A stretch of 64,000 bases of DNA from Aspidapion aeneum (Eukaryota > Arthropoda > Insecta > Coleoptera > Brentidae), in the NCBI GenBank assembly GCA_963576565.1, contig OY755038.1:12353756-12417755 (forward strand). Reading direction: 5' to 3'. The position numbers and the translations under genes were made by a program. Shown here piece by piece: positions 12,231-23,208 of this stretch (its first letter is position 1; every line of letters begins with the position of its first letter). The notes under the pieces were generated by a model that was not told the origin of the DNA, made no database searches, and saw only the letters and a program-made list of their open reading frames with translations.

Positions 12231-13249
12231 CTTTTGAGCTGCCATATTGTATTTTGGCATAAGTTCGACAGACGTCCAATAAGTGTAATTGTATTCCCAA
12301 ATGTAAGGGCTTTCAACCCCTCATCAAAAGTGCATGAAGGCCTCTAAGTGAATAGAGTCCAAACTATTATAAAAGTTGGCGAGTTCCTATAGTAAAAAAT
12401 ACTTAACTTTTTTTAAATGCTATATTGTGTTAATAGATATTTTATTTTATTTTCTTTTTTAAGTATTAACTTTTTAATTATTCTCTATTTTAAGCTTAAA
12501 AGTAAAAAAAACATATGTAGGTATGTGACTTTTTATTTGTTTTGTCACAGATTATTTTATTTTTAGTATTATTATTATGCTTTTGGTAAATGGTATCTTT
12601 TTATTTTGCAGCTGTTGTGTTGTCTTTATTATTTAATAATGTTATTATTCTTATATTTACAACTTCTTACTTAATTTAGATAAATATTGTATTGTATTAG
12701 TTGTTTTTGACTAAATAAACGATAGTGATCCTACTTATAGCGTTTTACAAGATTTCGTAAGCCAGCCCATTTCCCTACCTAAATGAATAAAGTTGAATCT
12801 GTATTTTATGAAATCTGATCTGGTTTTGGTTGTTTGATATCTCAGATAGAAATTTTAAAATTAATAACAAATTTAGAAATTATATTATTTTATTATTTTT
12901 TAAAAACTGTTTATAACTTTCACCATACAAAGAATAAATGTAATATCCTACTAACTAATATACTACTAACATGGATAATTTGTTTGCTGCATCAAGTTTT
13001 CTTGTATTCTATCCAAACGGCCACAAAGTTGCTAAAAATAATAATATAATGTTGAGATATTCAAATATTATTTTTGCTAAGACTTATAGTCCAGTCATTA
13101 TAGAATTTTAGCTTGCAAAACGTGGTGTAGTCGCGATTTTGACATATGTTGTTCACATTGGAGTCCTAAAAAAATTGAGGTATTTATTATTATTAATTAT
13201 TTAGTTACTGTGCATTTTAGAAAAATAATAGTTGATGACAAAATAGATG
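12231..13249. other. Intergenic, AT-rich
   Basis: No gene, RNA or clear repeat is recognised. There are several isolated AATAAA words without a supporting transcript model. Confidence 0.4.
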
Positions 13250-14510
13250 ATAACAAAAGTTCCTATAAAAGCGTTTGTATACGTATTTTCGTCAGACGAA
13301 TGGTTTTCGAGTTATGAGGCTAAACATTTCGCCGCCAATATGGATATTGACCAATTTTCTTTTTTAGTGGCCTTTATCTTAAAAACTGCTTAATTTTGAG
13401 AAAAATATGAAATAAAGACTAACTAAATCCAGCATTTTTGGGAAAAATTTTATTAAAAACTAAGTTTATCGAAAAGTTTAGTTTTACTCTGTATTATTAA
13501 AAATAAAATTATTTTTAAAACAATATGAATTTAGTGGGTTTTTGTAATCGGGGAACACTCAAGGAATATACGCATGTTTGGTGATTTTTTTTTCAATTCA
13601 GTTTTTATTTGCCCCTGGGGTATTAACGGTTGCCCTAATGTTATAAATATACACACTGTTCGAAAGAAAATTTAATTGTCTATAGTATAAAGTAAAACTT
13701 TTTGCCGATAGAGCTTGCTTTAAAAAAAAATTGATAAAACACATGATATTTTTTTTTTAATTAAAAAAAACCAAATATGCGTATGTTTCTTAAGTTTCCT
13801 CCGTTAACAGAAACTACTAGATATATATTTAAAGATAATTTTATTTTGAACAATATAGAGTAAAACGGAAATTTTTGAAAAGCTTAGTTTTTAAGAAAAT
13901 TAATTAAAACAAAAAATTATTAAAAAAAAAAACCTTTATATGCGGACGCCCCTCAGGTATAATAGGGTGAGTAATAGCTTTCACACCACTTTGTGGTACG
14001 CTGTTTAAAAGTACAATTTATTTTTTCTGAAAGGGTGTTTTTTTCCTAAAATGTTTTTAGATGTCAGTTAAGTGCTAATCGTGGAATTGGCCCATCTAAG
14101 TGATACATTGTTTAAAAGATAATTTAGTTTCCTGCAATAAACTTTATTACATATTTTCTGTAAAATGCTTACCTTTTGAGAAAATGACAAATATTAATGA
14201 TTTAGGGGTTTATTTTGCATACACTATGGAAATACATAGAAAACGAGTGTACTGCTACCACATCAAGGTTCGTATCTCGGCAAGGGTACTACCCAGGCCA
14301 TTCAGTAATGTCTCCTTTTATATGCCATTAATTAATCTTTATTTTATACAAAAATTGGCTAACATACAAAATTGCGGCGAAATGTTTAGCCTCATAACTC
14401 GAAAACCATTTGTCTGTCGAAAAAGTGTATATAAGGGCTTTTGTAGAAAATTTTATTGTCTTCGACTTTTGTTTAAAACTAATTTTTTTCTAGAATGTAC
14501 CGGAAAAAGG
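13250..14510. mobile_element. Second large fold-back element
   Basis: GTTTTCGAGTTATGAGGCTA (about 13301) is matched by the complement of TAGCCTCATAACTCGAAAAC (about 14389), and flanking words such as ATTTCGCCGC match too. The centre, near 13850, contains smaller mirrored words with GCGTATGTTT. The 137-residue open frame at 14100-14513 lies within the right arm and has no recognisable domain, so it is not called as a gene. Confidence 0.65.
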
Positions 14511-16802
14511 TAATTTTTAAACAATCATTTTTGTTCACACTAAATCCGAGATGAAGGGGAGAGCCGCCCCCCTACGCCAAGGTGAAAAACTTAATTTTTT
14601 TATAAGGCATCCAATGTAAACATATGTCAAAATCGTCCCCACACCAACTTTTATGCTCTAATGACCGGCCTATTAGTGGGGAATGCCTTAAATTTTTGTA
14701 CTTTTAATCCTACAAGGATTAAAAACTTTAAATAAAAGTGACACTTCTTATCCCGAGACGAAAATTTTGTACCACGAGCGTAGCCATGTCTAGCCATTAC
14801 TTTTCATTCTGAGGATTTTAAGTGGAAAAGTGCACTTTGTAAAGGTGCAAAAAATGTAATAACTAAAAATGATGTTACCCATTGGGTCACTTCAAATTAA
14901 ATCTTGAAAATTTTTGGCCCAGTAGTTTATTTTTAAAATAATTTTTAAAAATTAAAAGATTACCAAGTTTTGCTCCTACATAGGTAAAGAAAAATGAAAA
15001 ACACAAAAAATAGCTTAAAATTTGACATCATAAGGCTTCGCCTCCCCCTCTACGAGGCCTCGGGACCCCCCAAGACATATTCGTGGGTCCGTCACTGGGT
15101 GTAGGCTAAAGTACATGAAGACTTTAAAAAAGCTGAATCCCCTGAGCTGGGCAAGTTTTAATTTTTAATTTTTTTACAAAACTAAAGAGAAAGTTTTAAA
15201 TATTACCAATACCGTACTAGACGAATTTATTTCAGCGCCATCTACCCTTTACTGTTGCGAAGCTTGCCAGTTGCCACTCTATATGGGTCATATACTCATT
15301 GATATTACAAAAATTTCAAATCATTTTTTATTCAATATTCAAATTATTTTAGACAAATGAAGTTTTTTGCACCCAAACGGGTCAGCCCCCTCTTTTTATT
15401 ACCCTAAACCTAAAGCAGATATTTTAATTATTGAAAGAAAAATGATTTTAAGAAAAGTTTAACCCATTACCGCTACAGGTTCGACCTACAAATTTTGGAA
15501 ATAAAAATAATTTAAAAAATATTTAATTTACTTGAAATTTTGAGAGGCGTGCTTATTACTTATAAAATATTATTTTTTCCTATATTATAGCTTTATCTTT
15601 GATTCTTATATGTTTTACTTGAAAAAGCTACCATTTTTTACAAGTTTGAATATTGTTTTATTTTTTCATATGGAACCCATCATTTCTCCATCTTGAAATT
15701 TGGTGAGTGTCATAGTAAAACATTGTAAAAAAATATATATTTTTTTTGAAAAAATTTAAAAATGGTATTTTTCCAAAAAAATCAATTATTTTTCTAATTT
15801 TTTAAAAAATATATTTATTTTTAAAATGTGTCATGCTATACATCATTTAAAAGGTCTTTGAAAGGGGAAATGGCATAGATGCTAATATTAAAATTTGTAT
15901 ATAGAAGTTACTAGGATTAATTATCTATAGGTACGAATTTTAATTTGAACCCCTCAACCTCCCAGGGGACTTATTATACTAAGTGATTGGAAATAGTTTT
16001 TGTAGTTCTGGTTAGATTTACCAATTATAAATATAAAATATTGTATATAAGAACAAAACTTCATAAAAAGTTTTAAAAAAGTATAAACCAAAATACCTTA
16101 ACTATTAATTTTTATTACTGATTGATAAAATCTACCTTTTTTTCCTGCTTAAACCAGTCCAGTTAATCTATAGTATCATGTAAATGTTCCAGTTGCTAAA
16201 GTATGTATGAGTTTGGTGGTTTTCCAGCCTTTTTTGTCCAAATGCTCATCAAAGTTTTGTCAATACATGTTTTTATCTTCCATAAATTCAGTAGATTTCT
16301 TTTTAGTCTTTATGTCACATATATCAGGAAACTGTGCCAGAAACCCTAAAAGCATAAAATAGTGGATTTTTATAAAACTATACTTTTGTACATAACAAAA
16401 AGAGAAAAATGAACATAGTTCTTATAACATTGCGGTAAGTATAATTTAAAATAAGTAAGAATAAAATTAGTTATATTATGTAAGTTATACATTATTAGGC
16501 AAAAACCTAGAAACAAATTTTGTTTCCTAGTTTTGAATATGTATATAATAAAATGGATGAAAATAAGCCAAGTAAGAACTTTTACATTGAGGCCATCAAA
16601 ATAATAATTAGTCTTTGTGAAACATAATATGGGAATACATAAACTACCACAGCGATTGAAGAAAAGCTTTGTTCTCTGGAATACACCCAAACAATTAATA
16701 AGAACCTTTTCACTGAAGCCATCAAAATAATAATTTAGTCTAAGCTTTTCACTAAACCAAAATTTGAGCATATAATATGTATTGTCTCTGTAGTATGATT
16801 AT
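14511..16802. other. Intergenic, AT-rich, no gene
   Basis: Contains a G/C-rich transposon-end fragment at about 14997-15110 similar to that at 900-965. The open frame at 16370-16771 (minus) is low in complexity, contains an internal duplication (NYYFDG twice) and resembles no known family. Nothing else is supportable. Confidence 0.45.
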
Positions 16803-17078
16803 CAAGGGTGGATCCAGAGGTGCTTCGCGGGTGGGGCACTTTAGGTGACATTCTCTCTTGGTAAAAAACGGTATATATTTTTTTAAGCAGCATTTTATTA
16901 AATTAGTCAGAACTAAAAAATACAATATTCAATAGACACTTTCATGCGCCTCAAGCAAAAATTTTGAATTTTTATTAGCAAAAACCTTACTTTTTACTCA
17001 TTTTTTCTATATTCAAAAAATTCTCGGGGGGGGGGGGGGCAAGTACCCCCTAGTGCCCCCCCCCTGGATCCGCCACTG
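16803..17078. mobile_element. hAT-type MITE with perfect 8-bp target duplication
   Basis: The element begins CAAGGGTGGATCCAGAGG and ends in the complement of CAGTGGCGGATCCAGGGGG. It is flanked on both sides by the identical 8-mer ATGATTAT (16795-16802 and 17079-17086). An 8-bp target duplication and CA...TG ends are typical of the hAT superfamily. The interior, 276 bp in all, has no coding capacity and a long G-run near the right end. A related end pair lies at 62342-62596. Confidence 0.88.
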
Positions 17079-17086
17079 ATGATTAT

Positions 17087-18109
17087 GTCTTTTTTATTAT
17101 TTTCTAGATTATATTGATAGCCTCAGTATGTAAGTATTTACGCCTTATGCCTGATTTACGCAACAATGTAAGGGACCATTCTTAAATTATGTAATGCCGA
17201 AGGGAGGGAGGTTTAACATTGTGTTACACTAAATGTTTTTTTAATGTATTTTATATCAAGATGCCTTATTCATTATCAGGGGAAGGAGGTCGAAAATATT
17301 GCATCTTTGAGTTAAATAATTTAAGAATGTGCCCCCTGAAGATAAACAGCAAAATAATATGAAAAATATGAACTTTTTTAAATAAAATTATGAAAAATAT
17401 GAAATTAAGAAAACAAAATATGAAGAAAATATGAATAAAAAATAAAGTTTTTTTTGGGTCCTCTACCAAATGGCTTGTTAAGTCAAACCCAACTTTTTTT
17501 TAGGAAAACTCATTTATTAAGCAAAAATATATATTTTTTAATTTTATTTATTAAGAAAAGTATTATGAAACATTTTCAAGTTGAATTGGGCCTGGATGGG
17601 GTATGGCCAAACAAGGCACATTTTTTAAAGCATATTTTACAACAAGGTAAGTATAAGGTGTTTTCGTATTTTTAAACCAAGGTTTACTGGAATTATTCAA
17701 AGAAATAGAAAAAAATTATAACTGCAGAAGTTTAGGCTTTATCCTATACGATCAAAAAAGTTATAAAAAACCACAAACATTGTAAATCTCTTAAGGAACA
17801 TCCTGCAAATGAATGATTTAACTTTAAAAAAAATAGATATTTTCTTTCTAAACTCAAAAATATATGATAAACTGCCATTTGGTCAAGCCACTGTTAAAAT
17901 ATTAGCATCTACAATTTCTAGCAGTTTGGGATCTACTCTACATTTCTTGAAAATAGGTGCCCTATTTTTTATCTCTTGAAATAAGTGCAGTAGACCTTTT
18001 TGGAAATTTATCGAAACACCCTGTACATCTCAACTAAACTCAACTCAACTTTATTGCCATAAATCATATAAAAATACTTATTTATTAAGTAATAAAACTT
18101 AATAAATAT
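17087..18109. other. Intergenic, AT-rich
   Basis: No gene is assigned. A short stretch at 17560-17645 is preceded by TTATTAAG and followed by a good donor-like AAGGTAAGTAT, but it encodes nothing recognisable and is not called an exon. Confidence 0.4.
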
Positions 18110-18204
18110 AAAAGTGAAGGGGTGGTTGCATGCACTTGACTTTGAATGCAAACAAGGATTTTTGTACTTCGTGCAAACTTTATTCAAAAATTCTTGGCAA
18201 AGTG

Positions 18205-18230
18205 CTTTCGGTCTATACGACCATCATCAG
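18205..18230 (-). ncRNA. Hammerhead-like ribozyme core, left copy
   Basis: On the minus strand the order is CTGATGA, a U, GGTC, a GTATA loop, GACC, GAAA, which is the hammerhead arrangement of catalytic core, stem II and GAAA. The following AGCACU has lost the self-complementarity seen in the right copy. One unpaired U after CUGAUGA departs from the consensus, so activity is uncertain. Confidence 0.4.
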
Positions 18231-18770
18231 TGCCTTAACTGTAAGAGAACAAAACATGTTATTAAAATTAAGTCAAAATGGAAAATTATGGTATTACTTA
18301 CAGCTAGTTAAAATCTTAAAATCTGGTTCTTCAGTCTATGGTTGGACAGGACAGCACAATTTTAAAAAACTTACAAACTACTTAAAATATTTAAAAAAAT
18401 TTCAGGTACATTTTACAGTTATAGTACTATTATATTATTCTTTATTTAAAATTGACTAGTAAAATAATGACTTTTTGTTTATTGCGTCGTAATTCTTTTC
18501 GAGGTTATAGTATTGTTTATCATGACATAGTTTTGATGAAGATATTTTAAAAAAGGCTTTCATTGAAGGGGTTTTTTAAATTCTGGTGAAGGATTACTTA
18601 AGCATGTTTTATGTTGGAATATAATGCATAAGGATATTTTAGAGTGTTGGGTGTGTGTAAAACTCGAATGGTGTGAAATGGAATTTTGTGTGTCTGTGTG
18701 AATGAGTATTAGTGAGAGAGTAATTTTTTATATGGATGTTAGTCTCGTCTCACCTGGCTGTTATTTGACT

Positions 18771-19180
18771 CTAGAGTGTTCCTAGAGGTGGGGGTTCTGG
18801 GTCTATCAGTCTTCTGCGGAGAGGGATGAAGCTTCTTCTAAGGGTTGCCTGCTTGTTTAGACAATTATTTGGGTTTTTATTTAGTTCACTGCTTATTTCG
18901 ACATCTTCGGTGAAATCTAATCTTGTGAAGTTTTTACTTGTGATGTGGTGAAGGATTTTTGAGTTGGTTTTTGGGCTGAAAGAGTGTTTGGTAGTGTGAA
19001 TGTGATTGCCAAAGGCTGATTTGTCTGGAGTTTTTAGTTCCTGCTGGTCCGGCAATGTATGCAGCTTTGCATGTGCCACATTCTAGTTGGTAGATTCCAC
19101 TTTTCTTCAGTTTTTCTTTTTTATCCTTGGTGATAGACAATAATTTTCCAAGATTTTTAAAGGCACTGATGATGGTCATA
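18771..19180 (-). pseudogene. GIY-YIG endonuclease domain of a Penelope-like element
   Basis: One frame gives KKSGIYQLECGTCKAAYIAG, matching the GIY...YIG start of Penelope endonucleases with Ala in place of the last Gly. A second frame continues with SAFGNHIHTTKHSF, then the HHITSK and NFTRLDFTEDVEIS stretch typical of the domain's second half. A deletion and frameshift around 19040-19060 remove the Arg-containing helix. The remainder is therefore non-functional. Confidence 0.75.
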
Positions 19181-19190
19181 TAGACCGAAA
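19166..19190 (+). ncRNA. Hammerhead-like ribozyme core, right copy
   Basis: The plus strand reads GGCA, CTGATGA, U, GGTC-ATATA-GACC, GAAA, GCGCTT, TGCC. GGCA and TGCC can form stem I, GGTC/GACC stem II, and AGCGCT is self-complementary, as needed for the very short stem III of dimer-acting retroelement hammerheads. Predicted cleavage would fall after CUU. The extra U beside stem II and the lack of an intramolecular stem III keep the confidence low. Confidence 0.45.
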
Positions 19191-19314
19191 GCGCTTTGCC
19201 AAGAATTTTTGAATAAATTTTGCACGAAGTACAAAAAGCCTTGTTTGCATTAATAAATATAGTTAACATATTAATAAATAGCAAACATACAGGCACACAT
19301 ACATAAATACACTT

Positions 19315-19530
19315 TTAAGATTTTATAAGTTTCTTTGGATTCTCTTGAAAATTAAAACTATAGTAGCACTTTTTTAGAAGAAAAGCTGTAGCTGCTGTTT
19401 TAAACTTTTCTAAATTTTCAATTTGCTTGATTGCATTTGGAAGTATTTCAAAAGCTTTTATTGCACTATAGTGAGGTGATTTTTCAAAAAAACGATGATC
19501 TATGTACTGGTAGAACAAGTTATTGCCTAT
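19315..19530 (-). pseudogene. C-terminal fragment of a non-LTR reverse transcriptase
   Basis: The 67-residue frame contains IKAFEILPNAIKQIENLEKF and ends in LLKKCYYSFNFQENP, the same pattern as the C-terminus of the element at 20970-22419 (IKCFNKIQNLFKN...LIEKCFYTVEEF). Only this tail is visible; no catalytic block remains. Confidence 0.65.
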
Positions 19531-20969
19531 TTCTGGTAATTATTTGTAGTTCTTCAGTGTAAAGATCTTGATATGTCCAAAAGTTTTCTCACACTCACAC
19601 AGAACACTTAAGTTTACTCCATAAATACTTGGTATAACTTTAAACACCTATTCCGAGCTCAAACATTTAAAAAAACTTAGTATTACAATTAGACTTTTTT
19701 AGAACTAACCATGGATGTCCAAAACAACTAATTAACAAAAAATGCAACAAACATAAGAATAATAAAACAAAAGGCAAAAAAGCACTACTTTATTCAGACT
19801 TTCTCAAAGGCAACAAACTAATAATAAACTAAAGGAACTCAAAATTCAAGACTAGGCAAAATATTTAAAATTTCCACACTTATTCTATGACTAAATTTCT
19901 TCATTGGGGAAAATATGAAGGTTTTTCATAAAGTATGAAGGTGTTGAGAGCCTTGAAATTTATTATGTCTTAAGCACCATTACTACATAGGTGGAAAAAA
20001 GATAGATACCTACGAAACGAGGCAACAAGCTTAAATTATGTCCATTGCATTTCTAAATAAATCAGCCCTTACTTATACTAGATGACAGAAACTATTATTT
20101 AAAATTTCTCCTTTTATATATTTTTAGCATTTTGTCATGTTTTCGCTTCCTTTAGTATGATTTTAGGCAAAAAATTAAAGTTTTTATTTGCTTAAATTAT
20201 GGCTATAAAATTTATAGCAAAGTTTTTTTTTCAATTTCACCCTTTTTTAATACTATAAACTAAATAAAGCTTACCTTTCTAGATAGCGGGAAATCCGGTT
20301 TGCATCAAGATACTAAAAGATCGTTTTCACAATTAACACAGTCGAAATAAACTTTTAAAAACATTCTGTATTGAATAAAAATTATCTAATGGCATCCATT
20401 TTGCCAAATTTTTGACAATCCGTCTTCCAGCAGCGCTATGAGTTAGACAGCAATAAAATGAATATACTGTGCATTAAAAAGAGATGCAAATGAGTATGTT
20501 CCAAAATTACAATTTATGTCGGGGTGCCAATGGGGTGCTAATGTCAACCTACGTCACGAGTCAGCGCCTAATTTACACTTACTTCCCAAACTTGACATTG
20601 TCGGAAAATGTGTTCGTATTTTTTATTATATAACTTGCACAAACAAAGCGAAACTCAAAAATAAATTTTCAAATTTATTAAAATGACGTAAAAGTGACTT
20701 GATTGACACTTGCTGGACTAAGTACTGGGATTGTCATCTGCTGTCATCTCGGTGCACGTACATCTTAAATATATCTGAATGGCTAGAGCGTATTAAAACC
20801 ATTAATGGAAAATGACTGCTACAATAAATAAATAAATAAATAAATAAAAACATTTTTTGTTATATTAATTTAAAAATTATTTGCAAATAAACAAATCGCG
20901 TGTGAGTTTATTTGGATTTTAATCTGAAGATCGTTTTTTTTACTTTCCTCGTCAAGGCAAATATCGTTT
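19531..20969. other. Intergenic, AT-rich with one dispersed repeat copy
   Basis: About 20440-20720 contains the inverse copy of the repeat at the window's left end (CACCCC words and CTACGTCACGAGTCAGCGCC). A short AAAT microsatellite lies at about 20825-20850. No gene is recognised. Confidence 0.45.
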
Positions 20970-22419
20970 AAAAGCTATAAAAAATATAGCACACATTATA
21001 TCAACCCCAATATCATACCTAATAAACCAATCATTTCTGGCAGGAAAATTCCCTGATTCCCTCAAACAATCTAAAGTAATCCCAATTTTTAAAAACAAAG
21101 GCTCTAGAACTGAAGCACAGAACTACAGACCAATTAGCATTCAAAGTCAAATATCAAAAATCTTTGAACACTGTTTTACAAAACGAATAACAAACTTTCT
21201 TGAAAACAATAAAATCTTAAAAAACTTTCAAAATGGTTTTCGAAAAGGAAAATCAACAATAACAGCTATCTTTGACTGTGTAGAATTTATATATGAAGCT
21301 CTAAACAAAAAACAAAAAATTGTAGGACTTTTCTATGATCTCAGCAAACCATTTGACACGATCAGTCATAGCCAACTACAAAATAAGCTAAATAGAATTG
21401 GGATTAGGGGAGTTGCATATGAGTGGGTAGGATCTTTTTTGAGGGGGAGAACCCAAAAAGTAGTGATTGATGGTGTGGAGTCGGATATGGGGTTGATGGG
21501 CCAGGGTGTGCCACAGGGATCAATACTTTCTCCAATACTATTTATAATATTTATTAATGACATTGATGAAACATGTGGCACCCCTGACCTGTCGGCCGTG
21601 TATTCCGATGACACAAACTTCTTCATTGCTGAGGACACATTAGAATATCTAATACAAAATAGCAACCAGACATCAATTGAATTTGGTGACTATTGCAGAG
21701 ATAATGAACTCATCCTGAGTAAGGAAAAATCCTGCTGTCTGCAATTCCTGCCAAGAAATTCACCATCAGACTGTAGCCTTCTGATAAAGATTGATGGGAA
21801 GTGCATGGAGAATGTATTGTCATTTAAACTACTGGGCCTACACATAGACCCTAAACTAACATGGGAGGCACATATTAATTATGTCTGCTCAAAACTTAGC
21901 TCTGTCTGCTACCAATTCAGGTCGGTTAGAGGCACAGTGGATGAAACAGTACTCAGGGTTATGTACTTTGGGATTGTGCAGTCTGTCCTGCAGTATGGAT
22001 TGATGTTCTGGGGATCATCAGCCCATTTTGAAAGAGCATTTGTAAAACAAAAGAAAATAGTGAGGAGTATGGCGGGAGTATCTCAGTCTACAAGCTGTTT
22101 AACTTTATTTAAAAAATACAAAATCCTTAATTTACCATGCCTTTACATCTATCAACTGGTCTTATTTGTAAAAAACAATGAAACAAAACTTATAAAAAAC
22201 AGCAGCATTCATAATTATGAAACAAAAAGTAGACATGATGCACACTTACCATACTCTAGACTCAGCATTAGCCAGAACTCACCAATGTTTATTGGAATAA
22301 AATGCTTTAATAAAATACAAAATCTTTTTAAAAATAACTCTAAAAAAATTGAAAATTCCCTTAAGGAATACTTGATAGAGAAATGTTTCTACACAGTAGA
22401 AGAATTTTTAAACTCTTAA
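20970..22419 (+). pseudogene. Non-LTR retrotransposon reverse transcriptase, 5'-truncated but open
   Basis: A single uninterrupted frame of about 480 codons runs to the stop at 22417-22419. The reverse-transcriptase order is intact: LKQSKVIPIFKNKGS, NYRPISIQSQISK, NGFRKGKSTITA, YDLSKPFDTISH, GVPQGSILSPILF and YSDDTNFF (the catalytic x-D-D), then the thumb with LLGLHIDPKLTWEAHINYV and a C-terminus ending FLNS. SKPFDT replaces the usual SKAFDT. The endonuclease and ORF1 are absent, and the frame opens within the first RT block, so this is a 5'-truncated insertion that has not yet picked up stops. It resembles Jockey-type elements; the exact clade was not determined. Confidence 0.85.
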
Positions 22420-23208
22420 CAAAAAAAAAATAATGGAAATATAAACAGCTTCGATTTCTAGCTCTGCAACCTAACCTAAATGCATTATTATGGAAAAATT
22501 TACTGTGTTTTTGTAAATATATGTTATGTAAAAACGTTTTTATACACTAAATGTACTTTGTAGTGCTCTTCTATATTTGACTAGTCTGATAAGTTATAAA
22601 TTGTAACTTTTAGATAAAATATATTTATCCAGCCTTGTGTACATTGCCCTAAAAAACTCGCTCTAATAGTTAATTGAAGCTAAAAATCGTATAAAATTTT
22701 GTCATATCGTTCCTAAATATGATCAAATTTTACATTTTTAACAAATAAATTAACAAAAACGTGATTGTTTTCAAGTTACAATGAGATAAACCACCCCCCG
22801 TATGTAGTTTAAAATTTAGGACGAGTTTTAGTCGGAATCCCATGACCTAAAGTGACGTAGAAGTCTAAATTAGACGGTTGTAGTAAAATCAGTTTTCCAT
22901 GTTTTCTTCTTTTTTCCGGTCTATATGGTCCATTTCAAGAACACATCGTCTTAAATTTCAATTTTTAGGTCATTTTATCGTCCGTAGAGGTAAAAATATC
23001 AAATTAATTGCGGCCTGTTTCGTCAAAAAATCAATTTTTCCAAACCAATGCACATTTGAATTTTAAACCTAAACCTTAAACCAAAACCTAGACTAAAACC
23101 TGCACCTTAGTAAATACTGGTGATAAAGTTTTTTTTTCAAAATGGACTCAAGAATTACCTCCTTTAATAGTATTCAATTCCATAACACACATATATTTTT
23201 TTTGGCAG
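22420..23208. other. Retroelement 3' flank and intron sequence
   Basis: The first part is probably the 3' UTR of the preceding retroelement; no clean poly(A) tail or target duplication was found. The last part leads into the splice acceptor TTTTTTTTGGCAG at 23196-23208. Nothing else is recognised. Confidence 0.4.

Larger units (their letters stand above)
18110..19300 (-). mobile_element. Penelope-like element remnant with inverted flanks
   Basis: The minus strand of 18771-19180 encodes pieces of a GIY-YIG endonuclease like that at the C-terminus of Penelope-like retroelements. The piece is bounded by two inverted copies of a sequence of about 110 bp (18150-18260 and 19150-19260, sharing the words CTTTATTCAAAAATTCTTGG and complement, and ACTTCGTGCAAA). 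Each copy holds a hammerhead-like core. The reverse transcriptase portion is missing. Confidence 0.7.

Noticed and set aside
14100..14513. A 137-codon plus-strand frame
   Set aside because: Lies in the arm of a palindromic element; low-quality composition and no domain.
16370..16771. A 133-codon minus-strand frame with NYYFDG repeated
   Set aside because: AT-rich, internally duplicated sequence without a recognisable family or splice context.
17560..17652. Possible exon ending in AAGGTAAGTAT
   Set aside because: The donor is good, but the encoded 27 residues match nothing, including the missing phosphatase exons.
21366..21665. Minus-strand frame of 99 codons
   Set aside because: Antisense shadow of the reverse transcriptase at 20970-22419.
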